Part shown: positions 1 through 63,125 of the stretch, piece after piece | Position numbering within the stretch: the first letter of the stretch is position 1 | Layout: the number at the start of each line of letters is the position of its first letter | Origin: Cacajao melanocephalus | Lineage: Eukaryota > Chordata > Mammalia > Primates > Pitheciidae | Direction of reading: 5' to 3' | Assembly: GCA_963573385.1 (NCBI GenBank) | Contig: CAUYLG010033196.1 | Location: 62,001-126,000, forward strand | DNA: 64,000 bases | The notes under the pieces: generated by a model | Seen by the model: the letters and a program-made list of their open reading frames with translations, nothing else | Databases searched by the model: none | What the model was told of the DNA's origin: nothing | Program-made: the position numbers and the translations under genes

Positions 1-3000
1 TCATCCCATGTGTGATACAGATTGGGCTTATAGCTGAATTATTCCTCATGCATTTTACTTGCTTGTTTTTCTGGAATTAAGTAACATCTAGATTTTAACA
101 ATGCCCAGCCTTTCTTTAAGTTTTCTTGAGCAGACCATGAGTAACTAAGTCCCAATGCAAATATCAGTTGAAGAAAAGCAACCAATTGGGGCCAAATAAA
201 GAGTTTAGAAAAATAAAATTATCCAGCTAACAGCATTTATAATGGGAGGATAGGAAAAAACGTAGTGAATATACTGGGTAAATGGATTTGGAAATTTTAT
301 CCTGTGATAGACAGAGGCTGCCAACCTCCACAAAGCCAACAGTCTAGGAAAAGAAGTTCTATTTGTCTGGTTAACCCAAGGCCAGATTATGAACACCTGG
401 CTCGAGGCCAGTAGCACCTTCCTGATGGCAGTAATGAGGACAAGGCAAATAAAGAGCCACCATGGGCACCATTGCTCACATACCCACCCCACCCCACCCC
501 CCCCCCCCACCTCTAAACCTAACTTCAGCAACCTTGCTAAGGGAATCATCTCACTACTGAGTTTTCAGTGGATCCTGTCACCTTTTCTAGGCAAGCATGC
601 AAATTTGTAAGACACATATCCAGCACTACCTCTCTGTAACCAAATATCACTTGCTTCAAAAAGTAGAGTTAGTGGAGATTTTCCCAGGTGTGCTTGCCAG
701 GCTGTTTTCTAAGGGTAGAGATGGGGCAGGGAGTGGGTCAGTGCCCAGGTCCTAAGGAAGAAAAGTCAGACGACTGAGATAATTGTTTCAGCATCAGAGG
801 AGGCTGCTGGGAGATTTCTCAGGATTGAACTTTCTGAAACCTTTCAGTCACACCAAAAATGGGAAGTTAATTTGACCTTATTTCTGGTTAAGCCCTTTTG
901 GGAATCTTTCCTACCCTAGGTACTGACAGGAGATATGATGCCACCAGCCTGTCTTTGCATGGAATGCAGTAACCTAGGGTCTACCTAGAAGATCGGAGTC
1001 AGACCTGGGGTCTGTGTAGAGCCAAATTGAACCCTACGTGAAGCCTGACAAAGTGCATGAACATTTCTCACAGACCGGTAAGAAGATTGGTTTTTTTGAG
1101 GGGGGGATGGACACAAATTACTTTCCCCTGGCTTTTTCACCATCATGGCCTCCATGGGCATTCACTTTTTCCAGATACCCTGAAGCAAAAGCCATACAAA
1201 ACAATTCCCCCAGTGGAAAATGAAAACCCATAACAAAACACTTTTTCCCTCTCGTTCCCATCCCCACCCCACTCCCTCCAGCCCAACACCCTGAATACTC
1301 ACAAGAGAACACTTTATCTATACAAAATTAATTAGAAAACAAAATATTTACATATGAAATAAACACCATCTTGATTTCTGTCGCCAGCGGAGACAAACAG
1401 CCCCCTTGGTTCTAGATTGCTGTTCGCTAGGTTAGTTGGTTTGGTTTTTTGTTTGAAAGGGGTGAGGTAAGAGGAAGATGAGGGAATGAGTCCCTGACCC
1501 CTGGACAGAGTCAGGGCGAAGCGGTGTTTACACGGCCCTTCGCCTTCTTCCTCCTGGAGGTGCCTCACGCCCTCTGTCCTTTCTCTCAGTCTTTCCCGTT
1601 ATCTAAGGTAAAGCACTCTGTACTCCTCTCTCCAAATCTGTGAGAGGTTCAGCCCCTTGCCCCCACGTTCATTTTAGAAAGGAAACAAAGCTTTACAAGG
1701 CCTTCAGTTGGCTTTGAAATGAAAGATACTGAGGTAAAAATCAAGGAGGAGGGCTGGGGGCTGCAGTCAAGGGTGGGATGAGGAAGGGTCGCGAGTGAGG
1801 GCAAACAGGGGCGAAGAGCAGCCCTGGAGGGAGTGACTTGAAGAGACATGGCAGCTTCCTTCCAGAGGAGGATGAGCACCTTTCTGGTTTATGTGTCCTG
1901 TGTGCAACATGGCGATCCTGCAGTCAAGCTTCCACATAGACCCGGGGCTCTCTGGATGTCACCCTGTGTAGGGGAGGATGGCAGGACAGTGGAACTGACC
2001 CACAGAACAGCCCTACCCCAAGTTTCAGGACCGGCAGTGACACATATTCATTTCCCTTCTCAATTTTCCAATGTTAAATGAAGGGGGCATCACATCTGCC
2101 GGTACCCTCATCCCTGGAGTTTTACACATGTAGATATCTTTTTTTTAATTCTTCAGTGGTACAATTTGAGAGGGAAAGGAGGTGTTGCAGGCAGGTGGAA
2201 ACGCTTCTACCAAGAGTGTTCACTCTAGGCTCAAGTCACATTCCCGGGGATCCAGGCCCAAAGAGGTGGTAGAGAGTCCCTCTCTGCTCCCCTCCCCCAA
2301 TCCCAAGTCTCTTCCCCTCTCTTTGTGCCTCCTGAGCTGCACTCATGGAGGCAAGCTCATTTCTCTTAACTGTCTGCTTCATAGCAGTTGTAATCAGTTT
2401 TGGGGGAAGAAGCCTGCTCTTCTAGCTTCAGGTTAAGTAAGAAGGGATCAAAGCATTGGAAACATCCCCCTCTCTCACTTACCCTACCATACAGACTCCT
2501 TGCTTCTTCAAAGGCTTCTTAGCTCCTCCCCAAACCTTGGCCAGTCAAGAGTCTAAAAACTCAAAAGAGCTTTGTAGAATCTTTTGCTCTCAAGTGTAGG
2601 CAAAGAATCATGGCTGCGAAAATTCTGTTTCCCTTTAGCCTTCCTGGAAAGTTCTAGGTTCAAACTGGTTGAAACGATTGCCAGCCACTGAGGACTTGTT
2701 TTTGTACCTTGCTCTTGCAGGATTGCGCACCGCCTTTTTTGTGTAGACCACAGAATCTTCTTTATCAATAATTTTCATTCTCCTTATTCAGGAAGGATGA
2801 AGGGAGACACAGCCAAGATTCAGGAGACACGTGGCCGGCCATCTCTGTCTGTATATAAGCCAAACAATCACGCTGCTTGGGGATATTGAAAGAAACAACA
2901 GAAAGAGTCAAGGTTGCCTCTTCTAGAGGCACCTGACTACACGTGGGTCCAAGTGTGCATAAACACACATGCATGCACAATCTACCTGCTCTTGCCTCCA

Positions 3001-3706
3001 GGGTACCATGGGACATTGTCATAATATACTTTCCCGTTTTCTCAAGAATCCACTCCCGACCAATGACCTTTTGTTCCTGTTTACCACCACTACCAAGTCT
3101 CATGGGGTTGAAGCAAGCATTTTTTGGCTTATATATAAACACACATGGCTTCCCAACCTCTGCTTGGCACATGATTCCTAGACAGATGTCGTCTTAGCAG
3201 CAAGAATTTAGCCAGAGCCTCTATCTTTTCACAAGCAGTGTGCTAAATGGTCTCACGTAGATGCTTTTGCTTCCTCACCTCAACGAAAAGATGAGTTTGG
3301 GAAAAGCTACCTTTGTGCTCACATGGCCTCTTTTTGGTTCTCCCAGCTTCACTCAAAGAAGATGGCAAGGAGCTCTTCTACACCAGGAGGAAGCTCACAT
3401 GCAGCCCTTCCTTTCTCCGCTCTACCCTCCCCTGCTGAGAGGGCCCATGGTATCATTTCCTGGGAACAGGAATGGCTGACAGAGCAGGCGGGGAAGGAGA
3501 AGAGGACTGCGAAAAGGAGAGATGGTGCTGGTCACCGGGGTTGCCCTCAGTAGGAACCAGAACTCCAGGATCCCATAAATAAATCAAAACAACAAGATAG
3601 GAGCAAACGGGAACCAAGTTCACCCCCGTCACCCTCCGTGACATGCGCATCACACGACCCACAGCCTTACCCTCCCATACCCACCTTAGCCTCTCCGTTC
3701 CCTCAC
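1..3706 (-). other. GRIN2B: GRIN2B 3' untranslated region (continues beyond the window)
   Basis: The DNA directly after the stop codon has no splice acceptor or coding continuation, and GRIN2B transcripts are known for an exceptionally long 3' UTR, so I read 3706 down to 1 as UTR. No AATAAA in sense orientation (TTTATT on the plus strand) was seen by eye within the segment, which fits a cleavage site further downstream. I recognise no Alu, L1, MIR or LTR here. The one striking element is the C-run at 483-508 (G-run in the mRNA). Short frames on either strand look like chance. Confidence 0.8.
483..508 (-). repeat. Poly-C tract; G-quadruplex-forming G-run in the mRNA sense
   Basis: The plus strand shows C runs of 3, 4, 4 and 12 separated by single A residues. 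In the transcribed sense this is G12-T-G4-T-G4-T-G3, an arrangement with one-base loops typical of very stable G-quadruplexes. It lies about 3.2 kb after the stop codon in the predicted 3' UTR. Confidence 0.85.
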
Positions 3707-55246
<51,540 letters not shown>

Positions 55247-55384
55247 TCATCTGAATAATCCCAGGAAGCAGTTAAACCAAAACCAACAAGTGCCAGCATC
55301 ATACCTACCAGAGAGAGGAATACTTTTTAAATCATATGCCCCAAATGAGACTACTGTGTCTAAATGTAAGAAAGCCAATACATT

Positions 55385-55580
55385 CATTTATCACTCATTT
55401 ACCAAACATTAAATGAGAACCTACTATGTGCTGGCACCCTGCTAAGCCCCGTGGCTCAAAGAAGCATCATTCTGTCCTTCGTGAAGCTCACAGTGAGTGG
55501 AGTCAGATATGCAAAAAATATTTTGGAACACTGTGTAGTAAGTGCTAAACTGAAGCCGTAGCAAGTGCTGTGAGGATGCT
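55385..55580 (-). mobile_element. L2 LINE 3'-end fragment, minus
   Basis: aacctactatgtgctggcac, cttcgtgaagctcacagtga and agtaagtgctaaactgaa follow the antisense L2 order. Confidence 0.65.
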
Positions 55581-56450
55581 GGAGTTCCCTGCATTATGAG
55601 TGGCTGTCAGTTTTTTTTCTACTGAACTGTAACAAGGAGCATGATGGTGAGAGCAGCAAATAGGTTTGGAAAGGTCAACAGAACAACGGGAGCAGATGAG
55701 CCAAAAGGATGCGTTTTGGCTGTGAAAGAGATCCGGTGAGGAGAGCTCAGTGGATCTGAATTGGAATAAAATGACAAATTGGGATTAAAGAATACTAACA
55801 CAGTTCATTTAGGAAGGGAGCATGGGTAGGCTGGGGATGAACATTGGTCAATGCAGATGTGCACCTCCTGGGCTGGGTGGAAGCCAAGGATGAATCAGAT
55901 ATGTCTCTCTGTGAACCACCACTTATAGCCACACAGGCTGGGTGCCCCAACAGCAGGGAGCACCATCCACATGGACTCCAGTGTGAAAGGCCAGTGCCCC
56001 TGAATCATGAACATGGTGGCATGCTGCCAACCACCCTGAGAAATGTACGGGTTCCATTATCTTTTGGAAGAGCCACTCATTCCGATTTTTATAAGGGAAT
56101 CCACATGGCACTTTGTTGAGGGGTTCTCGTTCTCTCTGTGTCACTGAGTTGAATGGAGAAAGAGGGAATACTTGCTCATTTTCTATAACTGAGCACCTTC
56201 AATTATCATAAGGAATTATGGATTGCAAGCACCTGCATTTTCTCAATCTATGATTTCCTCCATGCAGCAATGCAAATTTGTAGAACAGGTGAGGCACCAG
56301 GAACTACAGCACTACTTCATTTATTAACTACAGAAATCAGTAAGAAGCAACAAGTTGGTAGCACTTCATAAATTTTCAAGCAAATTGGCTTGGATTTTCA
56401 TATTAATTCAAAACCCAGACTCCCTCCTTCTTGGTGTCTTTGTCCAGGAG

Positions 56451-56500
56451 CCTGCATAGCCACTGCCCTTGTATTCCTGCATAGCCACTGCCCTTGTATC
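56451..56500 (+). repeat. 25-bp tandem duplication
   Basis: cctgcatagccactgccctt plus gtatt at 56451-56475 is repeated at 56476-56500 with a difference only in the last base. Confidence 0.95.
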
Positions 56501-58199
56501 ATGCAGGCAGTGGCCTGGTGGCTTGGGCTATCTTATTTGGTACCTCCACAGTCCTTGCTTGGCTGATGCTGGTTGGTTTTCTTTTAAGAGTATAAATGAT
56601 GTTTTGCTTCTTTGTTCAGAATCATGCACTGAACCAAACATTTGCTTTCCTTCATGTGTATAGTATTCTCTGTGCTGTTGATCCTGATTTTAGTACAAGT
56701 CATTTTTCTCATATTGCTAAGACTATTTATTTAGAAAACTGAAATTTCCAAATGGCTCTCCAGCACTGGAGATACTAATGTCCTCTGCCAGTCAGGGCAA
56801 GTAGGAATTGGGAGAGGAGAAACGCAGTCCTGGGTGCCCAGGACATTGGTCACCCGCATTCTCAAACAGGCCTATTTTTTGGCCAAACTGGTTTTGTATT
56901 CTTCATGTTTAATAATGTGTAAAAGGCTGAGAAGCCCTAAAGTACCTATTTATTTATTTCATTCCTATCATCTTCCCTCAACAATCCCTTTTGATTTTTT
57001 TTTCTCTTAAATCCAAATTTATTCTCTTCCATCTTTATTGCTACTAACGTAGCCTAATATAGCCCAGCGGCCCACTCTGAGATTATTGCAGGAAATTTCA
57101 AATCTCACTAAGGGTCCCCCCAGAGTCCACTGTGGACACTGCTGCCAGATGGCTTTCTTAAAACACAATTTTGTCCTGTAATCCTGATTCAAAAATTTCA
57201 GCAATCTCTCACTGTCCTCAGGATTGTACGCAAATTTCCACCTAGATAGTCAAGGTCTGCACATTGAGTCTAGCCTACCTTGATACAGTTAACTTCACTC
57301 TTTCACATCATCAATCCTTAGTTCAACTTGGAAAAGGAAGTTGTTGGTATTAGGAGCTAACATGGATGAATCAGGAACACTTTGCAACAAACTAGCTGCA
57401 TTTTCTTTTCTAATAGACTTACTATATCTGTGGGGAAAATGCTACAGACATAAAATGTTGGCAGAGTTTCTCAGATACTATCGTGAACAATATGAATATT
57501 GCATACTTTGATAGATTTGAAAGGAGTTTAAAATCTGTATGTGAAGAGGAAAAAAAGAGATTTTTAATGAATGACTGCCAACATAGAAAAAAGTCCCTAG
57601 TGTCATGTCAGGGTACTCTGTTCTTAGAAGTGGCCTGAATAGTGTTTTAGAAAACAAAACAGAAGTTATGCTTACAAAATTTCAGAGAATAGAAAATAGA
57701 TAGGAGGAAAGATAAACTGCATTGCAGAATCAAGTTTGGAGGAGATATGAATTAGTTGGAATGATGGACTGAACCAATTGAATGAAATATAATACTACTT
57801 GTACTCAAAATCTCGCATTTTGGTGTTTTAAAAAGCAATTGCACAGCATTGAAAATGAGATATTTCAATCAGCAGTTCACAAAAGCTATTGCAATAACAA
57901 TGGTATGTTTATAGACATATGTTATCTAGCATATAGGGTGAAGGGAAGGTACGAATAATTCTATCCTGCTCTGTGTTCATCATACCACAGTTGGAAAACT
58001 GGGCTCTGAGCCTATAATTCTATAATCTACTGATTTGTATTAAATATATCATTCTCATTTCCCCAACAATAGTTGGTTCACACAGTTCCCTCTATCACAC
58101 CCTTTTCCAACTTCCTACCAAGTTGGCTGGATCATATCCTTACTTCATGTCCAGTCAGTTCAACCACCACCAACTGCACACGGATCCTGTGCCAGGCAC

Positions 58200-58470
58200 T
58201 GGGCTATGTGCTAGAGGTAACAATACCAGGTAGCATTTACTGAGGGCATAGATGTGCTAGGCACTGACTATGCATTATCTGGCAATCTCATTATATCACA
58301 GTGAGCCTGTGAGATTGAAACTCACATTTAATGCTTCATTTTACAGATGGCTATAGAGGGGTTGGATGACTTGCCCAAGTTCCCTTGGTAAGTGACTTGA
58401 AGCTGAGCAGTCTGACTTCAGAGCTTGGGTTCCTACCCACCACACTGCACTGTTTCTCTGACAATGAAGG
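58200..58470 (-). mobile_element. MIR SINE, minus
   Basis: gtagcatttactgagggcat, gtgctaggcactgactatgc, cattttacagatggctatag and cttgcccaagttcccttgg are antisense MIR. Confidence 0.75.
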
Positions 58471-58581
58471 AGTAAGACATGTTCCTTTTCCTCTGAGGAC
58501 AGTCTAGGGGGAGAAGACACTATCCATCAACAATAATATCAAGTTAGACTTTGGTAATTACTCTAATAAAAGATATAAATA

Positions 58582-58829
58582 GGTCAGGCGTGGTGGCTCA
58601 TGCCTGTAATTCCAGCACTTTGGGAAGCCAAGGCAGGCGGATCATGAGGTCAAGAGATCAAGACCATCCTGGCCAACATGGTGAAACCCTGTCTCTACTA
58701 AAAATACAAAAATTAGCTGGCTATGGTGGAGAATCACTTGAACCTGGGAGGCGGAGGTTGCAGTGAGCTGAGATCACACCACTGCACTCTAGCCTGGGTA
58801 ACAGAGGGAGACTCTGTCTCAAAAAAAGA
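58582..58829 (+). mobile_element. Alu SINE (Y/Sc-like), plus, internally deleted, exact 14-bp TSD
   Basis: The diagnostic-looking stretch aagagatcaagaccatcctg supports Sc or Y. About 50 bases of the right arm are missing between aattagctgg and ggagaatcacttg, giving 248 bp. The duplication aaaagatataaata is identical at 58568-58581 and 58830-58843. Confidence 0.95.
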
Positions 58830-59658
58830 AAAAGATATAAATAAATACTCTGGCATTCAGAGTAGAAGTGATGATTTCCAAAAGAATCAGAAGAAATCTC
58901 ACAGAGAACCTCATCTTTGAGCTGGGGCTTGAAATGTAAATGATAGCTGAGGAGGTAAGAGTTCTTTATCTGCCAAGTCAAGAGCAAGAGTGAAGGAGGA
59001 GAGCGGTGCAGAGGCTAAGTGAAAAGTCCATGGATCATTCTTCACAGCTGCAAGGTCTGAGGCATGGGGAGCAATGGTCTGGCTCAGTTCTCCTTACAGG
59101 CCTGCTCACTGTAGCTGGATGATCTCTGCCATTCTTGAAAGCTGACTGCATTGTGCTCATCTCTTCCCAACTCCTTGTTCAAGGGTGTCAGGCTGGTAGC
59201 TTGAAACTGGCATGGGCACCATGAAGTTGACAAACACTATCAATCAGTCTCCCTCTGTCCAGCCCCACCCCTCGGTTATTAAACACTACCAGCTTACTAC
59301 AGCCCAGAACCCAATCATTCAACATTTCATGCTATCTACTACCTTCTTTAGTAATTTTTTAAATGTTCCAGGTCACTTGTCTTGTAAACTAAATTCTAAA
59401 CATGTCTCTGAGTATTTCTGAGACTGTGAACATATTTCTAAAACCCTCTGAGCCTCAGTTTCTGCATCTATAAAAATTAGTGTGTGGACTTCTGAGGTAC
59501 CTTCCACATAATTTCATGACCATACTTTCTTTAGAACAGGGGCTTTTTATGTTCTACAGATGAAAGCCCAATGAAGAGGTGCTCTTAGAGGTTACTTTTT
59601 GAAGGGATGGCAGTATCTGATTTGTTTCTACAAAACACTAGCTTGTCTTAAAGTCGTG

Positions 59659-59744
59659 ATTTTTTTTCTTGTTTCTTCAAGGAAGCAGGGTTAGGGTTTA
59701 GGCTTAGGGTTTTCTGGTTTCTTCAAAGGAACAAGAAAAAAAAT
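59659..59744. repeat. Telomere-like repeats inside short inverted and direct repeats
   Basis: The core ggttagggtttaggcttagg (59689-59708) is about four imperfect TTAGGG units. It is flanked by direct copies of gtttcttcaaggaa (59671) and gtttcttcaaaggaa (59717), and by 15-bp perfect inverted arms at 59659-59673 and 59730-59744. Confidence 0.8.
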
Positions 59745-61399
59745 GAGAAGGAAAGTTAAATTAGTTGAGTACTGAAAGGAAAATGTTTTTGAAAAAAAAA
59801 CTATGAATATCATATTCCCAATTCCAACGCACAGGGCTCATGTTAAAGAACGTGTTTAGATTGTCACTGCCAATTCTTTATGGGGCAAGGCAGGTTAGAA
59901 ATGAGTAAACAACTAAAATTAAACAAAAAAGGAAAAAAATGTATGTAGAAGAACAAGGTATATTTCAAGCAATTCTTCTCTTAAGGGAGAGAAAGTATGG
60001 TGAAAAATATAAATGGAAATAGAAGTGGAATGAAAAATAGAAAATCAAGAAAGAGAAGCCAGACACACCAAGGACACATCTTGAATATACATCTAGGATG
60101 TCCGAAGTGGTGTGAGTCTGCAATCCTGGAAATGCAGACAGTAGCAGAACAGGAGGTATTTCAGAGACAATGTGGCGAGAACTGAATGACGAATTTATGC
60201 TCCAGATTAAAATATGATCAGGAAAATAAAACACCTTAAGAAATAACAAAGAAAATGACTGTAAAGCACTCAGAAATCCTTTGAGGGAAACACTAAACAA
60301 ACATCATTACCACAAGCACATTTCACAACATCTGTCTACAAAAATTCAGTTATCTGCCATACTAACATTTAAAAAGATCTCTTGAGGACCAAAATCATCT
60401 TTCTCAAGAGAAAAAAAAAATCTTAGCCTAGTGTTTTCAGAAAAACAAGGAGTGACGGTTTAGAGTTCCTGGTTTGGTTCTCTTGGTTTAAGGTGAACGC
60501 CTGAATAGTTGGGGATTTCTCCTCGAAAGGAAGTTTACCTTACAAACCTGTGGTACCGTCTAATGCACTTGGCTCATAAGGTTTCCCTTAAGAAAATTCT
60601 AGGGAACTAATTCGTAATGCTTTTAGACTTCAAAGTCTTCCTTCTGCTAACAGATTCCTCCATTACTGCCAGTGAAATTGGCACCAATTAGCACCCTGAC
60701 GAGGCCACACATTAAAAAGGACCAGTGAGACCGTGTTCCTCTCTGAAAGCCCCCGCGTTTGTCCCGCCACCATGAACAGCTGATGTGAACAGAAGGGTGA
60801 ATGTGTCATTGTAAAGAAGGGAGAGCGGACCAGGGCAGGGTATTGCGGCCGCTGCAGTCCTTGCACAGATTAGCAAAGGACATCAGTCTCCTCGGGCTGC
60901 CGCTCTCGTCTGCACAGAAAGTCATTTTTTAAGATCCTGGAACAAAAGCACTTATTAGAGCCTCTTTAGGTGTCAAAGGTTATTTTTCAAAAACCAAAGC
61001 GTTTTTGTTTTTTGCTTGAGATGACATCTCGATCTAACACAAAACACTTGCACTTATTTTAAGCCTTCATCTGACTTTTAAAATGTGAAACTTAAAGCTA
61101 CATGCTATTTCCCTGAGCAAGCTAAAGGAATGGGGAGAGTCTCTGCAAGGCAGCCCAAATTCTGCATCCCATTCTGTCCTCAAATGGTGACAAATCCAGG
61201 GACTCTCCCCAGCTATGTGTTGGTGTTGCCCCGGGAAAGGCTTAGACTCTGAACAGAGCAGAAATCTGAGGATAAAAGGACACCCTTATTTCCCTGCTGC
61301 CAAAGCTATACATCTTAACTCTGAGAATTTTTAACATTTGAGTATATCATAATACCACATTTTGCTCAATCTTTTTTTTTCTCTATTTACCTATCTTTA

Positions 61400-61778
61400 G
61401 TTTGTTTTGTGCTACTATAAACAAAATACCACAGACTGGGTAATTTATTTTTTTTAAATTTATCCCATACACTTCTAGAGGCTAGGAAGTCCAATATAAA
61501 GGTGCTGACATCTGGCAAGGGCCTTCTTGCTGCATTATCCCATGCAGAAGGCAGAAGGGCAAGAGAGTATGTGTGTGAGAGAGCAGGCACTTTTATAATA
61601 AATCCACTCTCTTGATAACCAACCCACTACTGTGATAATGTCATTCATGCCTTCATGAGGGCAGAGCCTCAGGACCTATATCACCTCTTAAAGGTCCCAC
61701 CTCTCAACAACATTGCATTGAGGATTACATTTCCAACACATGAACTTTGGGGGACACATTCAAACTAAAGTACTACCT
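61400..61778 (-). mobile_element. MaLR-like LTR, minus, degenerate
   Basis: tgtgctactataaacaaaat, accacagactgggtaattta, tgcattatcccatgcagaag, cttaaaggtcccacctctca and gaactttgggggacacattc match a common antisense MaLR-type LTR layout. The exact subfamily is uncertain. Confidence 0.6.
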
Positions 61779-61799
61779 CTCCCCCTCCATTCTTTGTAA

Positions 61800-62720
61800 T
61801 CAGCTGAACATTCTAGTACTGTATGGCCCTTCATTCTCTGTATCCATTCAAAATACATCTATATATATATACATAGAAGGGGATTTGTGTGAGTGCATAT
61901 GTATGTTTGTGTGTTTCCTAAATTGAATCATAATGTACACATTTCTCTGCCACTTACTTTTCCCACTTCAGTATGGAATTTCTTCCAACAGTAGATATAA
62001 CTCCTTTTAATAACTGCATGGTAGCCTATAATAATGACTGTGCATTATTCAAGCATACCCCTATTGATAAATATTTAGGATATTTCCAAAAAATTAAACA
62101 AAATATGTAATATATATCTTAGTATTTCTAAGGCATCAATTTCTAGTAATGAAGAAGCAGAACAAAAAGATATGTAGGCTTTTGAATGTTCTCAATGGTG
62201 CCAGAATACAACAATTTGCCACAATTGAAATTCCTATCAGCAAAGCACAAGAGTACATCTTCGGAACTGCTCACAGTCTCACCAGCACTGAGTTTTTATC
62301 ACTATTAAATGCTTGCCAATGTGAGGAATGAAAAAACGATATCTTCCTGCTCTAATTTTCATCTTCTTGCCTCACAGTGAGCGCAAGCACCTTTCCACAT
62401 CTCTTAGCCATTTAGGTTTTCCTCTTTTTCCCTCTAGTCACATAGTTTTCCCATTTTCTATTGAGTTGTTTGTCTTTCTTATCTATTCATAGGGAAGAGC
62501 TCCTGGTGTACTATGATAGTAACCCTTCATCTGTCAGGTATGCTTGAAATATTGTTCCCACTCTGAGATCTGTCTTCTGACTGGTCTTTTTTTCTGTGCA
62601 CAAAATTTTACTCTTACTGTTTTTCTTTTGCAGTAAAACATAATACGTCTTTTTAAATAGAGCGTTTGGTTTCCTATCTGATTTGTAATCTACCCCACTC
62701 CCAAAGTGTTCTTCTTTAGT
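61800..62720 (-). mobile_element. Old L1/HAL1-type LINE fragment, minus, tentative
   Basis: ctgcatggtagcctataata, tcacagtctcaccagcactg, ttttctattgagttgtttgt and ttgttcccactctgagatct follow the antisense order of old L1 3' regions. An (AT)n run sits at about 61858-61872. Divergence is high. Confidence 0.55.
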
Positions 62721-62849
62721 CTTTCCTAGTATACGTTCGCATGGAGCTCTTCCTACCCTGCATGTGATGGAGAGGCCGTTTTGCTTTCTGTGGTTGTTCA
62801 TGGCCTTCCCTCGCCTGCAGAGCTGTACCCTTTCCACATTTCAGGAATG

Positions 62850-63125
62850 TTCTGCATTCTTCTCAGCCCTTCTCAGGCCTCTCCACTGCCATGATACTGT
62901 CCTTGATCACCCCAGCCCAGAGAAAAAGCTTTCTTATTTGATCTCCTATAATAGTTTTGTGGGTCAACCTCTCCCTTTGGCTATCACATTAAAATGTTAG
63001 CTGTATTTCAAAATTCATATCTCTGAATTGGTCTTTAAGCCCTTTGAGGGCAGGGACTATATTAGCTTGCCTCTTTTTGTCCCTTGTACTGGCATGAATA
63101 GCAACTGTGTTCTCAGTAAATTACT
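62850..63125 (+). mobile_element. L2 LINE 3'-end fragment, plus
   Basis: taagccctttgagggcaggg, actatattagcttgcctctt and a terminal cagtaaattactgactg follow the L2 3' end. The left boundary is uncertain. Confidence 0.5.

Noticed and set aside
2765..3172. 135-codon minus-strand frame in the 3' UTR
   Set aside because: No recognisable domain, no homology that I know, and it sits downstream of the GRIN2B stop in the UTR.
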